Part shown: piece by piece, positions 9,781 to 17,913 of the stretch | How positions within the stretch are numbered: position 1 is the stretch's first letter | How the letters are laid out: every line of letters begins with the position of its first letter | Assembly: GCA_041396705.1 (NCBI GenBank) | Contig: JAWKYB010000017.1 | Location: 1-64,000 of the forward strand | DNA length: 64,000 nucleotides | Reading direction: 5' to 3' | From: Alphaproteobacteria bacterium | Lineage (GTDB): Bacteria > Pseudomonadota > Alphaproteobacteria > CALKHQ01 | Position numbers and translations under genes: made by a program | Notes under the pieces: model-generated | Told to the model about the DNA's origin: nothing | Database searches by the model: none | What the model saw: only the letters and a program-made list of their open reading frames with translations

Positions 9781-10530
9781 ATGACCACGAAAGACAAGGT
9801 AGCACGCGCAAGCTGTCGTTGTTGGAGCTCCCAAGGAGCTGGAGAACGTCAGCCGGGCCTGCAAGGTGATGGGCTACTCGCGCCAGCAGTTCTACGAGAT
9901 CCGGCGAACTTCCAGACCTACGGGGCGGAGGCCTGATTGACCGGCTGCCCGGCGCCAGAGGTCCGCACCCGAACCGGGTCGCGGCCGAGATCGAGGCGGA
10001 GATCCTCGACCATGCGCTCGCCCATCCCTGCCACGGCGCGCTCCGGGTCGAGCAGGAGCTGGCTCAAGGGCCTGCAGGTCTCCGCAGGCGGCGTGCGCGG
10101 GGTGTGGCAGCGCCATGCGTTCTTGACCAAGCACGAGCGCCTGTTGCGGCTGGAAAAGGCCACCGCCGAGCGCAAGCTCAGCCTCAGCGACGAGCAGGTG
10201 CGCCTGCTGGAGCGGTTCTCGCCGGAGTTCCGCGAGCGCCACATCGAAGCACCCCACACCGGCGCACTCGTCGCCGTCGACACCCTTCTTCGTCGGAACC
10301 CTGAAGGGTGTCGGGAAAAGTCTACCGCAGACCGCGATCGACTGCCACTCGCGCCATGCCTGGGCCAGGCTCTACCCCAGCAAGCTGCCGATCACCGCCG
10401 TCCAGCTGATGAACGGCGACGTCATCCCCAGCTTCGAGGACGCCGGTGCCGCGATCGATGTCGTGCTCTCCGACAACGGCCGCGAGGTTCTGTGGCCGGC
10501 CCGACCGCCACCCCTACGAGCTGTTCCTCC
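9781..10530 (+). pseudogene. IS481-family transposase, truncated and frameshifted
   Basis: Starts MTTKDKVAR at 9781 and then continues in other frames: LSLLELPKELENVS, VMGYSRQQFYEIRR, GAEGLIDRLPGARGPHPNRV, the helix-turn-helix region LQVSAGGVRGVWQRHAFLTK, FRERHIEAPHTGALVAVDT, TAIDCHSRHAWARLY and VLSDNGRE. These are the N-terminal HTH and first part of the DDE core of IS481 transposases. The two visible acidic residues are the Asp in AVDT and the Asp in LSDNG; the last third with the catalytic Glu is missing, since sequence stops being related at about 10530. At least three indels. Non-functional. I could not identify terminal inverted repeats. Confidence 0.85.
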
Positions 10531-10600
10531 AGGGAAATGCGGGGACACACTACTCAACCACCAAATGCGTGCCGAGTTGGGTATAGCATCCCTGCAATTC

Positions 10601-10681
10601 CATCGCCGGGCTTGACCCGGCGATCTCCTGGCAGCTTCGCATCGGCCGCCGGAGATGCGCGGGTCAAGCCCGCGCATGACG
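10601..10681. repeat. Inverted intergenic repeat
   Basis: CATCGCCGGGCTTGACCCGG at the left and GCGGGTCAAGCCCGCGCATG at the right form an imperfect inverted pair around GATCTCC and GGAGATG. This GGGTCAAGCCCGC type of palindrome is dispersed in many alphaproteobacterial genomes. Just left of it, GGGGACACACTACT near 10540 resembles the end sequence of another small mobile repeat. Confidence 0.55.
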
Positions 10682-10745
10682 CTTTCTGAGGATGCCGTCT
10701 TGCAGGCTTCGCGCCATTGCGGCCCCGAGCTACGCGAGGCCGTCA

Positions 10746-12053
10746 CTAACAATCCAACGTGCTCGCCCGTTCCCAGCTCGACAGGTGCTTGCAGTACTCG
10801 TTCCATTCGGCCATGCGCAGCTTGGTGTAGGACTGGACGAAGCCGCGGCCGAGCCCGTCCTGCATCACCGGGCTCTTCTCGAACGCGCGCACGGCGTCGA
10901 GCAGGTTGAGCGGCAGCTTCTTGGCGCTGCGCGCCTTGTGGCCCTCGGCATACATGTCGATGTCGTAGCGCTTGCCGGGCTTGCGGTTGTTGGCGATGCC
11001 GTCCAGGCCGGCGACCAGGAAGGCGGCCTGCAGCAGATAGGGGTTGGCGGCGCCGTCGGCCAGCCGCATCTCGAACCGGCCCGGGTCGGGCACGCGGATC
11101 ATGTGGGTGCGGTTGTTGCCGGTGTAGGTCACCGTGTTCGGCGACCAGGTGGCGCCGGAGGTGGTGCGCGGCGCGTTGATGCGCTTGTAGCTGTTGACGG
11201 TGGGGTTGGTGATCGCCGCCATCGATTCGGCGTTGTGGATCTGGCCGCCGAGGAACTTGTAGGCCAGCTCGCTGAGGCCGAGCGCGTCGTTGGTGTCGAC
11301 GAACAGGTTCTTCCTGCCCTTGGCGTCCCACAGCGAGACGTGGACGTGGCAGCCGTTGCCGGTGAGGTTGGAGAACGGCTTCGGCATGAAGGTGGCGCGC
11401 AGCCCGTGCTGCTCGGCGACGGTCTTGACCATGTACTTGAAGAAGGCGTGGCGGTCGGCGGTGACCAGCGCCAGGTCGTATTCCCAGTTCATCTCGAACT
11501 GGCCGTTGGCGTCCTCGTGGTCGTTCTGGTAGGGGCCCCAGCCCAGCGCCTGCATGGCGTCGCAGATCGCGCTGACCACCTCGAACCGGCGCATCAGCGC
11601 GGTCTGGTCGTAGCAGGGCTTGGCCTGGGTGTCGCGCGCATCGGAGATCGCCTCGCCGTCGGGCGAGATCAGGAAATACTCGGCCTCGACGCCGGATTTC
11701 ATCACATAGCCCGCGGCGGCCGCCCTGGCGATCGCGTTCTTCAGCAGCACGCGCGGCGCCTGCGCCACCGGCTTGCCGTCCATCACCAGGTCGGAGGCGA
11801 CCCAGCCGACCTCCGGCTTCCACGGCAGCTGGATCAGGCTGTCCGGGTCCGGCACCGCGAACATGTCGGGATAGGCCGGCGTCATGTCCAGGTTGGTGGC
11901 GAAGCCGGCGAAGGCCGCGCCGGTCTTCTGCATGTCGGCGATCGCCGCGGCCGGCACCAGCTTGGCGCGCTGCACGCCGAACAGGTCGGTGAAGTTGACC
12001 AGGAAAAAGCGGATGCCCTTGTCCTTCGCGGCCTTGGCCAGGTCCGTCGCCAT
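10746..12053 (-). CDS. glnT: Type III glutamine synthetase (GlnT-like)
   Basis: 435 residues from ATG 12053, with GGGGAGG six bases upstream. ATP-dependent glutamate-ammonia ligase of the group called GlnT in rhizobia, or a gamma-glutamyl-amide ligase of the same superfamily. Visible motifs: YTDLFG-type N-terminus (FTDLFGVQRAKLV), GVEAEYF with metal-binding Glu, NDHEDANGQFEMNWEY, GNGCHVHVSLWD, the ATP-loop region NSYKRINAPRTTSG, and the C-terminal ending WERASTLDC that is typical of GlnT. No adenylylation-type Tyr loop is obvious. It diverges from the SDR gene across 175 bases. Complete and well conserved. Confidence 0.92.
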   Translation of the reverse strand: MATDLAKAAKDKGIRFFLVNFTDLFGVQRAKLVPAAAIADMQKTGAAFAGFATNLDMTPAYPDMFAVPDPDSLIQLPWKPEVGWVASDLVMDGKPVAQAPRVLLKNAIARAAAAGYVMKSGVEAEYFLISPDGEAISDARDTQAKPCYDQTALMRRFEVVSAICDAMQALGWGPYQNDHEDANGQFEMNWEYDLALVTADRHAFFKYMVKTVAEQHGLRATFMPKPFSNLTGNGCHVHVSLWDAKGRKNLFVDTNDALGLSELAYKFLGGQIHNAESMAAITNPTVNSYKRINAPRTTSGATWSPNTVTYTGNNRTHMIRVPDPGRFEMRLADGAANPYLLQAAFLVAGLDGIANNRKPGKRYDIDMYAEGHKARSAKKLPLNLLDAVRAFEKSPVMQDGLGRGFVQSYTKLRMAEWNEYCKHLSSWERASTLDC

Positions 12054-12228
12054 TGTTGCCTCCCCAGGATGCGGTGCCGGCGCGCGGCCGGCCGGGCGCC
12101 GGACGGCGCCCATGGAATTGCTGCGGTTCGGTGACCATTCTGTCGGTTGCGCCGGCCTGTTACAACGGCTTCGGCGCGCGGCGCCGCGCCGCGCCCGCTT
12201 TTCCCGGCATCGGTTCGGAGACCGGTTC

Positions 12229-13122
12229 ATGCATCTCGTCTGTTTCGGCCTCGGCTATGTCGGCGCGCACCTCGCCCGCGCGCTGGTCGCCGACGGCTGG
12301 CAGGTGACCGGCACGGTGCGCGACCCGGCGCGGGCGGCGGCGCTGTCCGGCCCGGGGCTGGCGATGCTGGCCTATGACGGCGCGACGGTGGGCGAGGCGC
12401 TGGCCGCCCGGCTCGCCGCCGCCACCCACCTGCTCGGCTCGATCCCGCCGGACGAGGCGGCCGGGGGCGAAGACACCGGCGGCGACCCGGCGCTGCGCGC
12501 GCTGGCGGCCGCCGGCACGCCGCCGCGGCTGGCCTGGGCCGGCTATCTGTCGACCACCGGCGTCTATGGCGACACCGGCGGCGCCTGGGTCGACGAGGAC
12601 AGCCCGGCCGCGCCGGCCGACGCCAAGGCGGCGGCGCGGCTGGCGGCGGAGGCGGCGTGGCGGCGCTGGCAGGCGCACAGCGGCATCGCGCTCGACATCC
12701 TGCGGCTGGCCGGCATCTACGGCCCCGGCCGCTCGGCGCTGGACGCGGTGCGCGAAGGCCGCGCCCGGCGCATCGTCAAGCCGGGCCAGGTGTTCTCGCG
12801 CATCCATGTCGACGACATCGTCGCCGCCGTCCGCGCCTGCATCGCCCGGCCGGACGGCCTGCGCGTGTTCAACGTCTGCGACGACGAGCCGGCGCCGCCG
12901 CAGGACGTCACCGCCTTCGCCTGCGCGCTGGCCGGCGTGGCGCCGCCGGCGGAGGAGCCGTTCGAGACCGCCGCGCTCGGCCCCGCCGCGCGCCGCTTCT
13001 ACGCCGCCAACCGCCGGGTCTCCAGCGCGCGGATCAAGGCCGCGCTGGGGCTGGCCTGGCGCCATCCCACCTACCGGTCCGGGCTGCAGGCGCTGGCCCT
13101 GGCCGACCACGCCAACCGATAG
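12229..13122 (+). CDS. NAD(P)-dependent epimerase/SDR family protein
   Basis: 297 residues from ATG 12229. Extended SDR fold: the nucleotide-binding turn CFGLGYVGAHLARAL, a YLSTTGVYGD segment around the middle with the active-site region, and RLAGIYGPGRSALDAV. It belongs to the YeeZ-like group of NAD-dependent nucleoside-diphosphate-sugar epimerase-like proteins, whose true substrate is generally unknown. The SGNH hydrolase gene follows 10 bases downstream in the same direction and probably shares its transcript. Confidence 0.88.
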   Translation: MHLVCFGLGYVGAHLARALVADGWQVTGTVRDPARAAALSGPGLAMLAYDGATVGEALAARLAAATHLLGSIPPDEAAGGEDTGGDPALRALAAAGTPPRLAWAGYLSTTGVYGDTGGAWVDEDSPAAPADAKAAARLAAEAAWRRWQAHSGIALDILRLAGIYGPGRSALDAVREGRARRIVKPGQVFSRIHVDDIVAAVRACIARPDGLRVFNVCDDEPAPPQDVTAFACALAGVAPPAEEPFETAALGPAARRFYAANRRVSSARIKAALGLAWRHPTYRSGLQALALADHANR

Positions 13123-13132
13123 GAGGCGGCCC

Positions 13133-13746
13133 ATGCGAATCTGCGCCATCGGCGACAGCATCATGAACGGCACCGGCGACGCCGAGGCGCTGGGCTGGAT
13201 CGGCCGCGCCGTCCGCCCGGCCAAGCGCGCCGACCGCGAGGTCACGCTCTACAACCTCGGCATCCGCCGCGACACCTCGGCCGATATCCGCCGGCGCTGG
13301 CGGGCGGAGGTCGATGCCCGGCTGTTCGCCGGCGCGGAGACGGCGCTGGTGTTCGCGTTCGGCGTCAACGACAGCAACACCGAGCCGGAAACCGGCGGGC
13401 CGCGGCTCGACCTCGCCGCCACCGAGGACAACGCCGCCGCGATTCTGATCGAGGCCGCGGCGATCGGCCGGGTGCTGCTGGTCGGGCCGACGCCGATCGC
13501 CGACGACGCGGTCAACATGCGCATCGCCGCGGTCGACCGCGCGCTGGCGGTGGTCGCCGACGAGGCTGGCGTGCCCTATCTGTCGGTCTATCCGCTGCTG
13601 CGCGAATCCCGCGCCTATATGGACGCGGTGACCGGCGGCGACGGCGCCCATCCGGACGCCGCCGGCTACGCCGCGCTCGCCGCCCGTGGCCCGCTGGCCG
13701 GCCTGGCAGGCCTGGCCCCGGCGTGCGCGACTTCACCGCGTTCTGA
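13133..13746 (+). CDS. SGNH/GDSL-type esterase, C-terminus frameshifted
   Basis: Start ATG 13133 after AGGAGG. Block I is near the N-terminus (AIGDSIMNGTGD, catalytic Ser), block III is AFGVNDSN, and the final Asp-x-x-His lies in GGDGAHPDAAGY. These lipases or acyl-esterases act on small esters. After GYAALAA near 13680 the expected Trp-rich end (RWPAWQAW) is in another frame and the likely stop is TGA 13744-13746; read strictly in the starting frame the product runs to 13942, across the next gene. One or two indels at the very end. Probably co-transcribed with the upstream SDR gene. Confidence 0.8.
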
Positions 13747-13789
13747 GCCGGGCCGGGGCGGGGGCGGGGGCGGGCCGGGGCGGCGGCGT

Positions 13790-14120
13790 TCAGATTTCCG
13801 GCGCCTGCAGGTCGTATTCCCGCTCCACCCGGGCGACAGGTATAGCCGCCGTACCAGCGCTCGCGGCCCATGCGCCGCGCCTCGACATGCTCGGCCTGCC
13901 GCTTCCAGGCGCGGATCGCATCGAGGTCGCGCCAGTAGCTGACGGTGATGCCCTCGCCGGTGGCGGGGTCGCGCGCGCTCTCGATGCCCAGATAGCCCGG
14001 CATCGCCGCCGCCAGCGCCACCATGCGCGCCGCGGTCTCGCCATAGCCCTCGGCGTCGGGCTTCAGCACGGAGCAGAAGATCACCGCGTAATAGGGCGGC
14101 TCGAACAGGGCATCGGGCAT
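13790..14120 (-). CDS. Antibiotic-biosynthesis-monooxygenase-domain protein, C-terminus frameshifted
   Basis: Start ATG 14120 with GGAGACA upstream. Small ferredoxin-like ABM fold: YAVIFCSVLKPDAEGYGETA, the helix with MPGYLGIESARD, and VSYWRDLDAIRAWKRQAEH, all typical of the family that includes heme-degrading and quinol monooxygenases. After RERWYGGY the last residues (VARVEREYDLQAPEI) lie one frame over, ending near 13790, so a single indel around 13845 disturbs the C-terminus. Restored length is about 109 residues. Physiological substrate unknown. Confidence 0.75.
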
Positions 14121-14157
14121 CGGTGTCTCCCGGTGCGATCGGCGACCGGCGGTTTCG

Positions 14158-14639
14158 TGCGTCCTTCGAGACGGCGTCCGGCTCTGCGGGATCATGCAGG
14201 GTTTGGCGTGGCCACAGCAATCGCCGCCGGGGGCGCCGGCCATGCGTCCTTCGAGACGGCGTCCTGCCGGACGCCTCCTCAGGATGAGGACGACCGAGCA
14301 CGCCATCGGGCCGTTGACCCGGCACCACGTCCCTCATCCTGAGGAGCCGGCCGCAGGCCGGCGTCTCGAAGACGCACCGCCGGTCCGGCAGCGATCGGCG
14401 CTGGCACGCGCTGTCGTTCCTCATCCTGGAGGAGCCGGCCAACGGCCGGCGTCTCGAAGGACGCACCGGCGCCGGTCCGGCAGCAATCGGCGATGGCATC
14501 CGCCGTCGTCCCTCATCCTGAGGAGCCGCCCGACGGGCGGCGTCTCGAAGGACGCACCGACCGAAACCGCCGGCACTGCCCGGCACGACGTCCCTCATCC
14601 TGAGGAGCCGGCCGCAGGCCGGCGTCTCGAAGGACGCAC
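14158..14639. repeat. Array of six palindromic repeat elements
   Basis: Six copies of a roughly 50-base element: about 14158-14200 (partial), 14243-14292, 14328-14378, 14415-14467, 14507-14558 and 14589-14639. Each has CTCATCCTGAGGAG, a variable inner hairpin such as CCGGCCGCAGGCCGG, and GTCTCGAAGGACGCAC. The first two copies are in the opposite orientation to the last four. Spacers between the last copies are also related (GCCGGTCCGGCAGC then ATCGGCG), so a unit of about 90 bases was duplicated in tandem. The element family is dispersed in alphaproteobacteria. It lies between two ABM-domain genes. Confidence 0.88.
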
Positions 14640-14670
14640 GGGGGCGGCTCCAGGCCTTGAAGCGGCGCGC

Positions 14671-14991
14671 TCAGGCGGTGCGGCCGTCCTCCCAGACGTG
14701 CAGCCTGCGCAGCGCGCGCGGGCCGGTCTCCATGCCTTCGATCGCCTTGGCGAAGGCGGCGAAGTGCGGGGTCTTCAGGTGGGCGTCGAACGCGGCCTCG
14801 TCGTCGTAGATCTCGTACAGCGTCACCACGTTGGCCCGCGCCGGGTCGGCGATGTCGCGCAGCACGTCGAACTTGCGGCAGCCGGGTTCGTCGCGCGCCG
14901 AGGCGGCGGCGTTGATGCATACCGCCGCGAAGAAGTCCTCGACCCGGTCGGGCGCGAGGGTGAATTCGACCAGGATGACGAAATGCGGCAC
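14671..14991 (-). CDS. Antibiotic-biosynthesis-monooxygenase-domain protein
   Basis: 106 residues, complete. One ABM domain: MPHFVILVEFTLAPDRVEDF, then AASARDEPGCRKFDVLRD and the strand-helix NVVTLYEIYDDEAAFDAHLKTPHFAAF, closest to the YgiN/putative quinol monooxygenase group. These act as small dimers on quinone- or aldehyde-like compounds. A second, more distant ABM gene lies 0.5 kb downstream beyond the repeat array. Confidence 0.9.
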   Translation of the reverse strand: MPHFVILVEFTLAPDRVEDFFAAVCINAAASARDEPGCRKFDVLRDIADPARANVVTLYEIYDDEAAFDAHLKTPHFAAFAKAIEGMETGPRALRRLHVWEDGRTA

Positions 14992-15067
14992 GGGGTTTCC
15001 TCCGGTTGCTGTCGTTCTTGCGTTCGCGGGCTGAATTGCGCGCCGCCGCCGCGCGCGTCAAGCGGGC

Positions 15068-16900
15068 TCAGCGCCGGGCGGCGAGGGCGGTGACGGCCGG
15101 GTCGCCGGCGCCGTCCGCCGCGGTGTCGGCGAACTGGCGCGTGGCGAGCCGGCGATACAGCGCGTTGTCGGCCATCAGCTGCTCGTGGGTGCCGGTGGCG
15201 ACGATGCGCCCGCTCTCCATCACCAGGATGCGGTCGGCGTCGCGCACGGTCGACAGCCGGTGGGCGATCACCAGCGTGGTCCGCCCGGTGCGCAGCTGGC
15301 CCAGCGCCGCCTGCACCTGCGCCTCGCTTTCGGTATCGAGCGCGCTGGTCGCCTCGTCGAGCAGCAGGATCGCCGGGTCGCGGATGATGGCGCGGGCCAG
15401 CGCGATGCGCTGGCGCTGGCCGCCGCTGAGCCGCACCCCGCGCTCGCCGATCTCGCTGTCATAGCCCTGGGGCAGGGCGGCGATGAAGCCGTCGGCCGCC
15501 GCCGCCCGCGCCGCGGCGGCGACATCGGCCTCGTCCGCCGCCGGCCGGCCGTAGCGGATGTTGTCGCGCACCGAGCCGGAGAAGATCACCGGGTCCTGCG
15601 GCACCGTGCCGATCCGCGCCCTGACCGCGGCCGGGTCGGCGGTGGCGATGTCGACGCCGTCGATCGTCACCCGGCCCTCGACCGGGTCGCGGAAGCGCAG
15701 CAGCAGCTGGAACAGGGTCGACTTGCCGGCGCCGGACGGGCCGACCACCGCCACCGTCTCGCCCGGTGCCACCGCGAAGCCGACATTGTGCAGCGCGCGG
15801 CTCTCCGGCCGGCTCGGATAGTGGAAGCTGACATCCTCGAACGCGACCGCGCCGCGCGCCGGCTCGGGCAGCGGCACCGGGTCGGCCGGCGCCTTGATTT
15901 CCGGCTCGCGGTCGATCAGCTCGAACAGCCGCTCGCAGGCGCCGGCGGCGCGCTGCAGGTCGCCGCTGACCTCGCTGAGCCCGCCGACCGCGCCGGCGAC
16001 GACCACCGCATAGAACACGAAGGCGCTGAGGTCGCCGGGGGTCAGGTCGCCGCGGGTGACGCCGGCGCCGCCCAGGCACAGCATCGCGATCACCGCGGCG
16101 AACACCAGGAAGATCACCACCGCGGCCATCAGCCCGCGGGTCGCCACTTGGCGCAGGGCGGCGTGGAAGGCCGCCTCGACCCGGTTGCCGAAGGCGGCGA
16201 TGTCCTGCGGCTCGTGACCGAAGGCCTGCACGGTGGCGACCGCGCCCAGGGTCTCGCTGGCATAGCCGCCGGCGTCGGCCAGCCGGTCCTGGGCGCCGCG
16301 CGACAGCCGGCGCACCCGCCGGCCGAACAGGATGATCGGCACCACCACCAGCGGCACCACCAGCAGCACCACGCCGGTCAGGGTGGCGTTGGTCACCGCC
16401 AGCAGCACCGTGCCGCCCAGCAGCAGCAGCATGTTGCGCACCGCCACCGTCGCGGTCGAACCGATGACCAGGTTGACGATGCCGGCGTCGCCGGTCAGCC
16501 GGGCCAGCACCTCGCCGGACTTGGCGGTCTCGAAGAACAGCGCGTCCTGGTGGATCACGCGGCGATAGGCGGCGACGCGCAGGTCGGCGGCGACGCGCTC
16601 GCCGACCCAGTTGACCAGATAGGCCCGCGCGAAGGTGGCGCCGGCCAGCAGCACGACGATGGCGGAGAACAGCACCAGCGCGGTGCTGAACGCGCCGCTG
16701 TCGTCGGCGCCGATGCCGTCGTCGATGAATTTGCGCAGCGCCAGGCCGATCGCCAGCACGCAGCCGGTGGAGACCAGCAGCGCCAGCGCGGCCAGCGCCA
16801 TCCGGCCGCGATAGGGCCGGGTCATCGCGATCAGGCGGCGCAGCACGGCCATGTCCTTCTGGCCGGGCCGGTCGCCGTAGCGGGCGCTGAGCCGGCTCAT
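15068..16900 (-). CDS. ABC-B type exporter (fused permease and ATPase)
   Basis: 610 residues. The N-terminal membrane domain (residues about 25-310) has six hydrophobic segments, the first being MALAALALLVSTGCVLAIGL. The C-terminal ATPase has Walker A GPSGAGKST, signature LSGGQRQRIALARA, Walker B ILLLDEATSALD and the H-loop IAHRLSTV. It belongs to the MsbA/lipid-exporter-like half-transporters that work as homodimers in the inner membrane; the substrate is not predictable. It diverges from rpmE across 89 bases, a neighbourhood seen in related bacteria. Confidence 0.9.
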   Translation of the reverse strand: MSRLSARYGDRPGQKDMAVLRRLIAMTRPYRGRMALAALALLVSTGCVLAIGLALRKFIDDGIGADDSGAFSTALVLFSAIVVLLAGATFARAYLVNWVGERVAADLRVAAYRRVIHQDALFFETAKSGEVLARLTGDAGIVNLVIGSTATVAVRNMLLLLGGTVLLAVTNATLTGVVLLVVPLVVVPIILFGRRVRRLSRGAQDRLADAGGYASETLGAVATVQAFGHEPQDIAAFGNRVEAAFHAALRQVATRGLMAAVVIFLVFAAVIAMLCLGGAGVTRGDLTPGDLSAFVFYAVVVAGAVGGLSEVSGDLQRAAGACERLFELIDREPEIKAPADPVPLPEPARGAVAFEDVSFHYPSRPESRALHNVGFAVAPGETVAVVGPSGAGKSTLFQLLLRFRDPVEGRVTIDGVDIATADPAAVRARIGTVPQDPVIFSGSVRDNIRYGRPAADEADVAAAARAAAADGFIAALPQGYDSEIGERGVRLSGGQRQRIALARAIIRDPAILLLDEATSALDTESEAQVQAALGQLRTGRTTLVIAHRLSTVRDADRILVMESGRIVATGTHEQLMADNALYRRLATRQFADTAADGAGDPAVTALAARR

Positions 16901-16935
16901 CGGCCGCGCCTCGCGGCGTCGCGGCCGCTGCGGCC

Positions 16936-16964
16936 TTGCAACCCGCCGGCCGCTTCTATATAGA
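16936..16964 (+). promoter_or_regulatory. Promoter of rpmE
   Basis: -35 TTGCAA (16936-16941), 17-base spacer, -10 TATAGA (16959-16964), 25 bases before the rpmE start codon. Transcription should start around 16971, leaving a leader of about 20 bases. Confidence 0.7.
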
Positions 16965-16989
16965 ACGCGGCCTGTTTCGGAGCGGCGCC

Positions 16990-17214
16990 ATGAAAAAAGA
17001 CATTCATCCCGACTACCACGACATCACGGTCATCATGACCGACGGTACGGAGTTTCGCACACGCTCGACCTATGGCAAGGCGGGCGACACGCTGAAGCTC
17101 GACATCGACCCCAACACCCACCCGGCCTGGACCGGCGGCGGGCATCGGCTGGTCGATTCCGGCGGGCAGGTTGCGCGTTTCAACAAGCGCTTCAAGGGGC
17201 TGGGCCTCGGCTGA
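16990..17214 (+). CDS. rpmE: 50S ribosomal protein L31
   Basis: 74 residues, complete: MKKDIHPDYHDITVIMTDG, FRTRSTYGKAGDTLKLDID and the C-terminal RFNKRFKGLGL. L31 bridges the large and small ribosomal subunits. There is no cysteine at all, so this is the zinc-independent (C-minus) type, as usual in alphaproteobacteria. Flanked by the ABC exporter and the RcdA-like gene. Confidence 0.97.
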   Translation: MKKDIHPDYHDITVIMTDGTEFRTRSTYGKAGDTLKLDIDPNTHPAWTGGGHRLVDSGGQVARFNKRFKGLGLG

Positions 17215-17257
17215 GGCGCGGCCCAGCGTCGCGGCGCTGGCACGCACGATCACGCGC

Positions 17258-17275
17258 GGCCGCCGACCGGCGGCC
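17258..17275. terminator. Hairpin between rpmE and the RcdA-like gene
   Basis: GGCCGCC, loop GACC, GGCGGCC: perfect 7-base stem between the two convergent genes, ending exactly where the minus-strand gene ends. Without T-runs on either side; it could serve both transcripts. Confidence 0.5.
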
Positions 17276-17707
17276 TCACGCCGACGCCCGAACCTGGTCG
17301 TCCAGGCGGGCCACTCGTGCATAGAGCGAATGGCTGCGGTCGAGCAGGATCTGCAGGTCGGCCGGCAGCAGCGCCTTGTCTTCGGCGTCGCCATCCTCCA
17401 GGCACAGTTCGCGGGCGGTCAGCGCATGTTCGTCGCCGGCCCGCTTCCGCTCGATCTCGCCCTCGTGCACCGCGCGTTGCGCCAGCAGCCACGCCATCAC
17501 CGAGGTCAGCCGGGTGGTCAGCCGCATCGTTTCCTTGCTGAAGGTCAGCCGCGCCCGGATCGACAGCGCGGGCCCGTCGCCGTGGCGCATGATGCAGCTG
17601 CGCGCCTCGTGCAGCAGACCCAGCGTTTCGTCGTAGGTCCGCGAGAAGTACAGCGGCGCCGTTCTGGGGATGGTCGGGCCTTCCTGCCCTGATGCGTCCT
17701 CGGCCAT
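17276..17707 (-). CDS. rcdA: DUF1465 protein, RcdA-like
   Basis: 143 residues from ATG 17707. DUF1465 family, whose studied member is Caulobacter RcdA, an adaptor for ClpXP-driven degradation of CtrA and other cell-cycle proteins. Characteristic segments are YFSRTYDETLGLLHEARSCI, LSIRARLTFSKETMRLTTRL and VMAWLLAQRAVHEGEI, which form the helical bundle. It converges on rpmE, an arrangement common in alphaproteobacteria. Whether it controls CtrA here cannot be told from sequence, hence the symbol is by family only. Confidence 0.8.
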   Translation of the reverse strand: MAEDASGQEGPTIPRTAPLYFSRTYDETLGLLHEARSCIMRHGDGPALSIRARLTFSKETMRLTTRLTSVMAWLLAQRAVHEGEIERKRAGDEHALTARELCLEDGDAEDKALLPADLQILLDRSHSLYARVARLDDQVRASA

Positions 17708-17778
17708 GGCCGAACTATGCCGGAAATCAACGCTTTGGGCAATTCCCGGCTGCCCGGCGGGCGCAACCGGGCGGCGGG

Positions 17779-17806
17779 CTTGAACCGCCGGCGGCAGTCC
17801 CCATAT
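17779..17806 (+). promoter_or_regulatory. Sigma-32 (heat-shock) promoter of hsp20
   Basis: CTTGAAC (17779-17785), 13-base spacer, CCCCATAT (17799-17806). This is very close to the RpoH consensus CTTGAAA and CCCCATnT. Transcription would start around 17814, giving a leader of about 100 bases before the hsp20 start. Confidence 0.82.
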
Positions 17807-17814
17807 GGCAATGC

Positions 17815-17908
17815 GGGATCGGCGCTGGGCAACCGGGCCGATCCCGGAACGACCGGCTCGCCGCATGTGCGGGGGCCAGACATCATCAGTTGCTTCAACG
17901 GAGGACTG
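17815..17908 (+). promoter_or_regulatory. ROSE-like RNA thermometer in the hsp20 leader
   Basis: The leader can fold into a 5' stem-loop with a perfect 9-base stem (17815-17823 with 17837-17845), a second around CCGCA/TGCGG (17861-17872), and a final imperfect hairpin CAGT...ACTG (17887-17908) that places TTGCT (17890-17894) opposite the Shine-Dalgarno GGAGG (17900-17904). A UUGCU-type sequence facing the ribosome binding site in the last hairpin is the hallmark of ROSE elements, which melt on heat shock and occur before alphaproteobacterial hsp20 genes. Prediction by eye. Confidence 0.62.
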
Positions 17909-17913
17909 TTGCC

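Noticed and set aside
14158..14639. CRISPR-like appearance of the repeat array
   Set aside because: The repeats are about 50 bases, internally palindromic, in both orientations, and the spacers are themselves related. No cas genes are present.
15185..16963. Long plus-strand open frame opposite the ABC exporter
   Set aside because: The minus strand encodes a complete ABC-B transporter with all motifs; the plus frame is His/Arg/Gly-rich shadow sequence.
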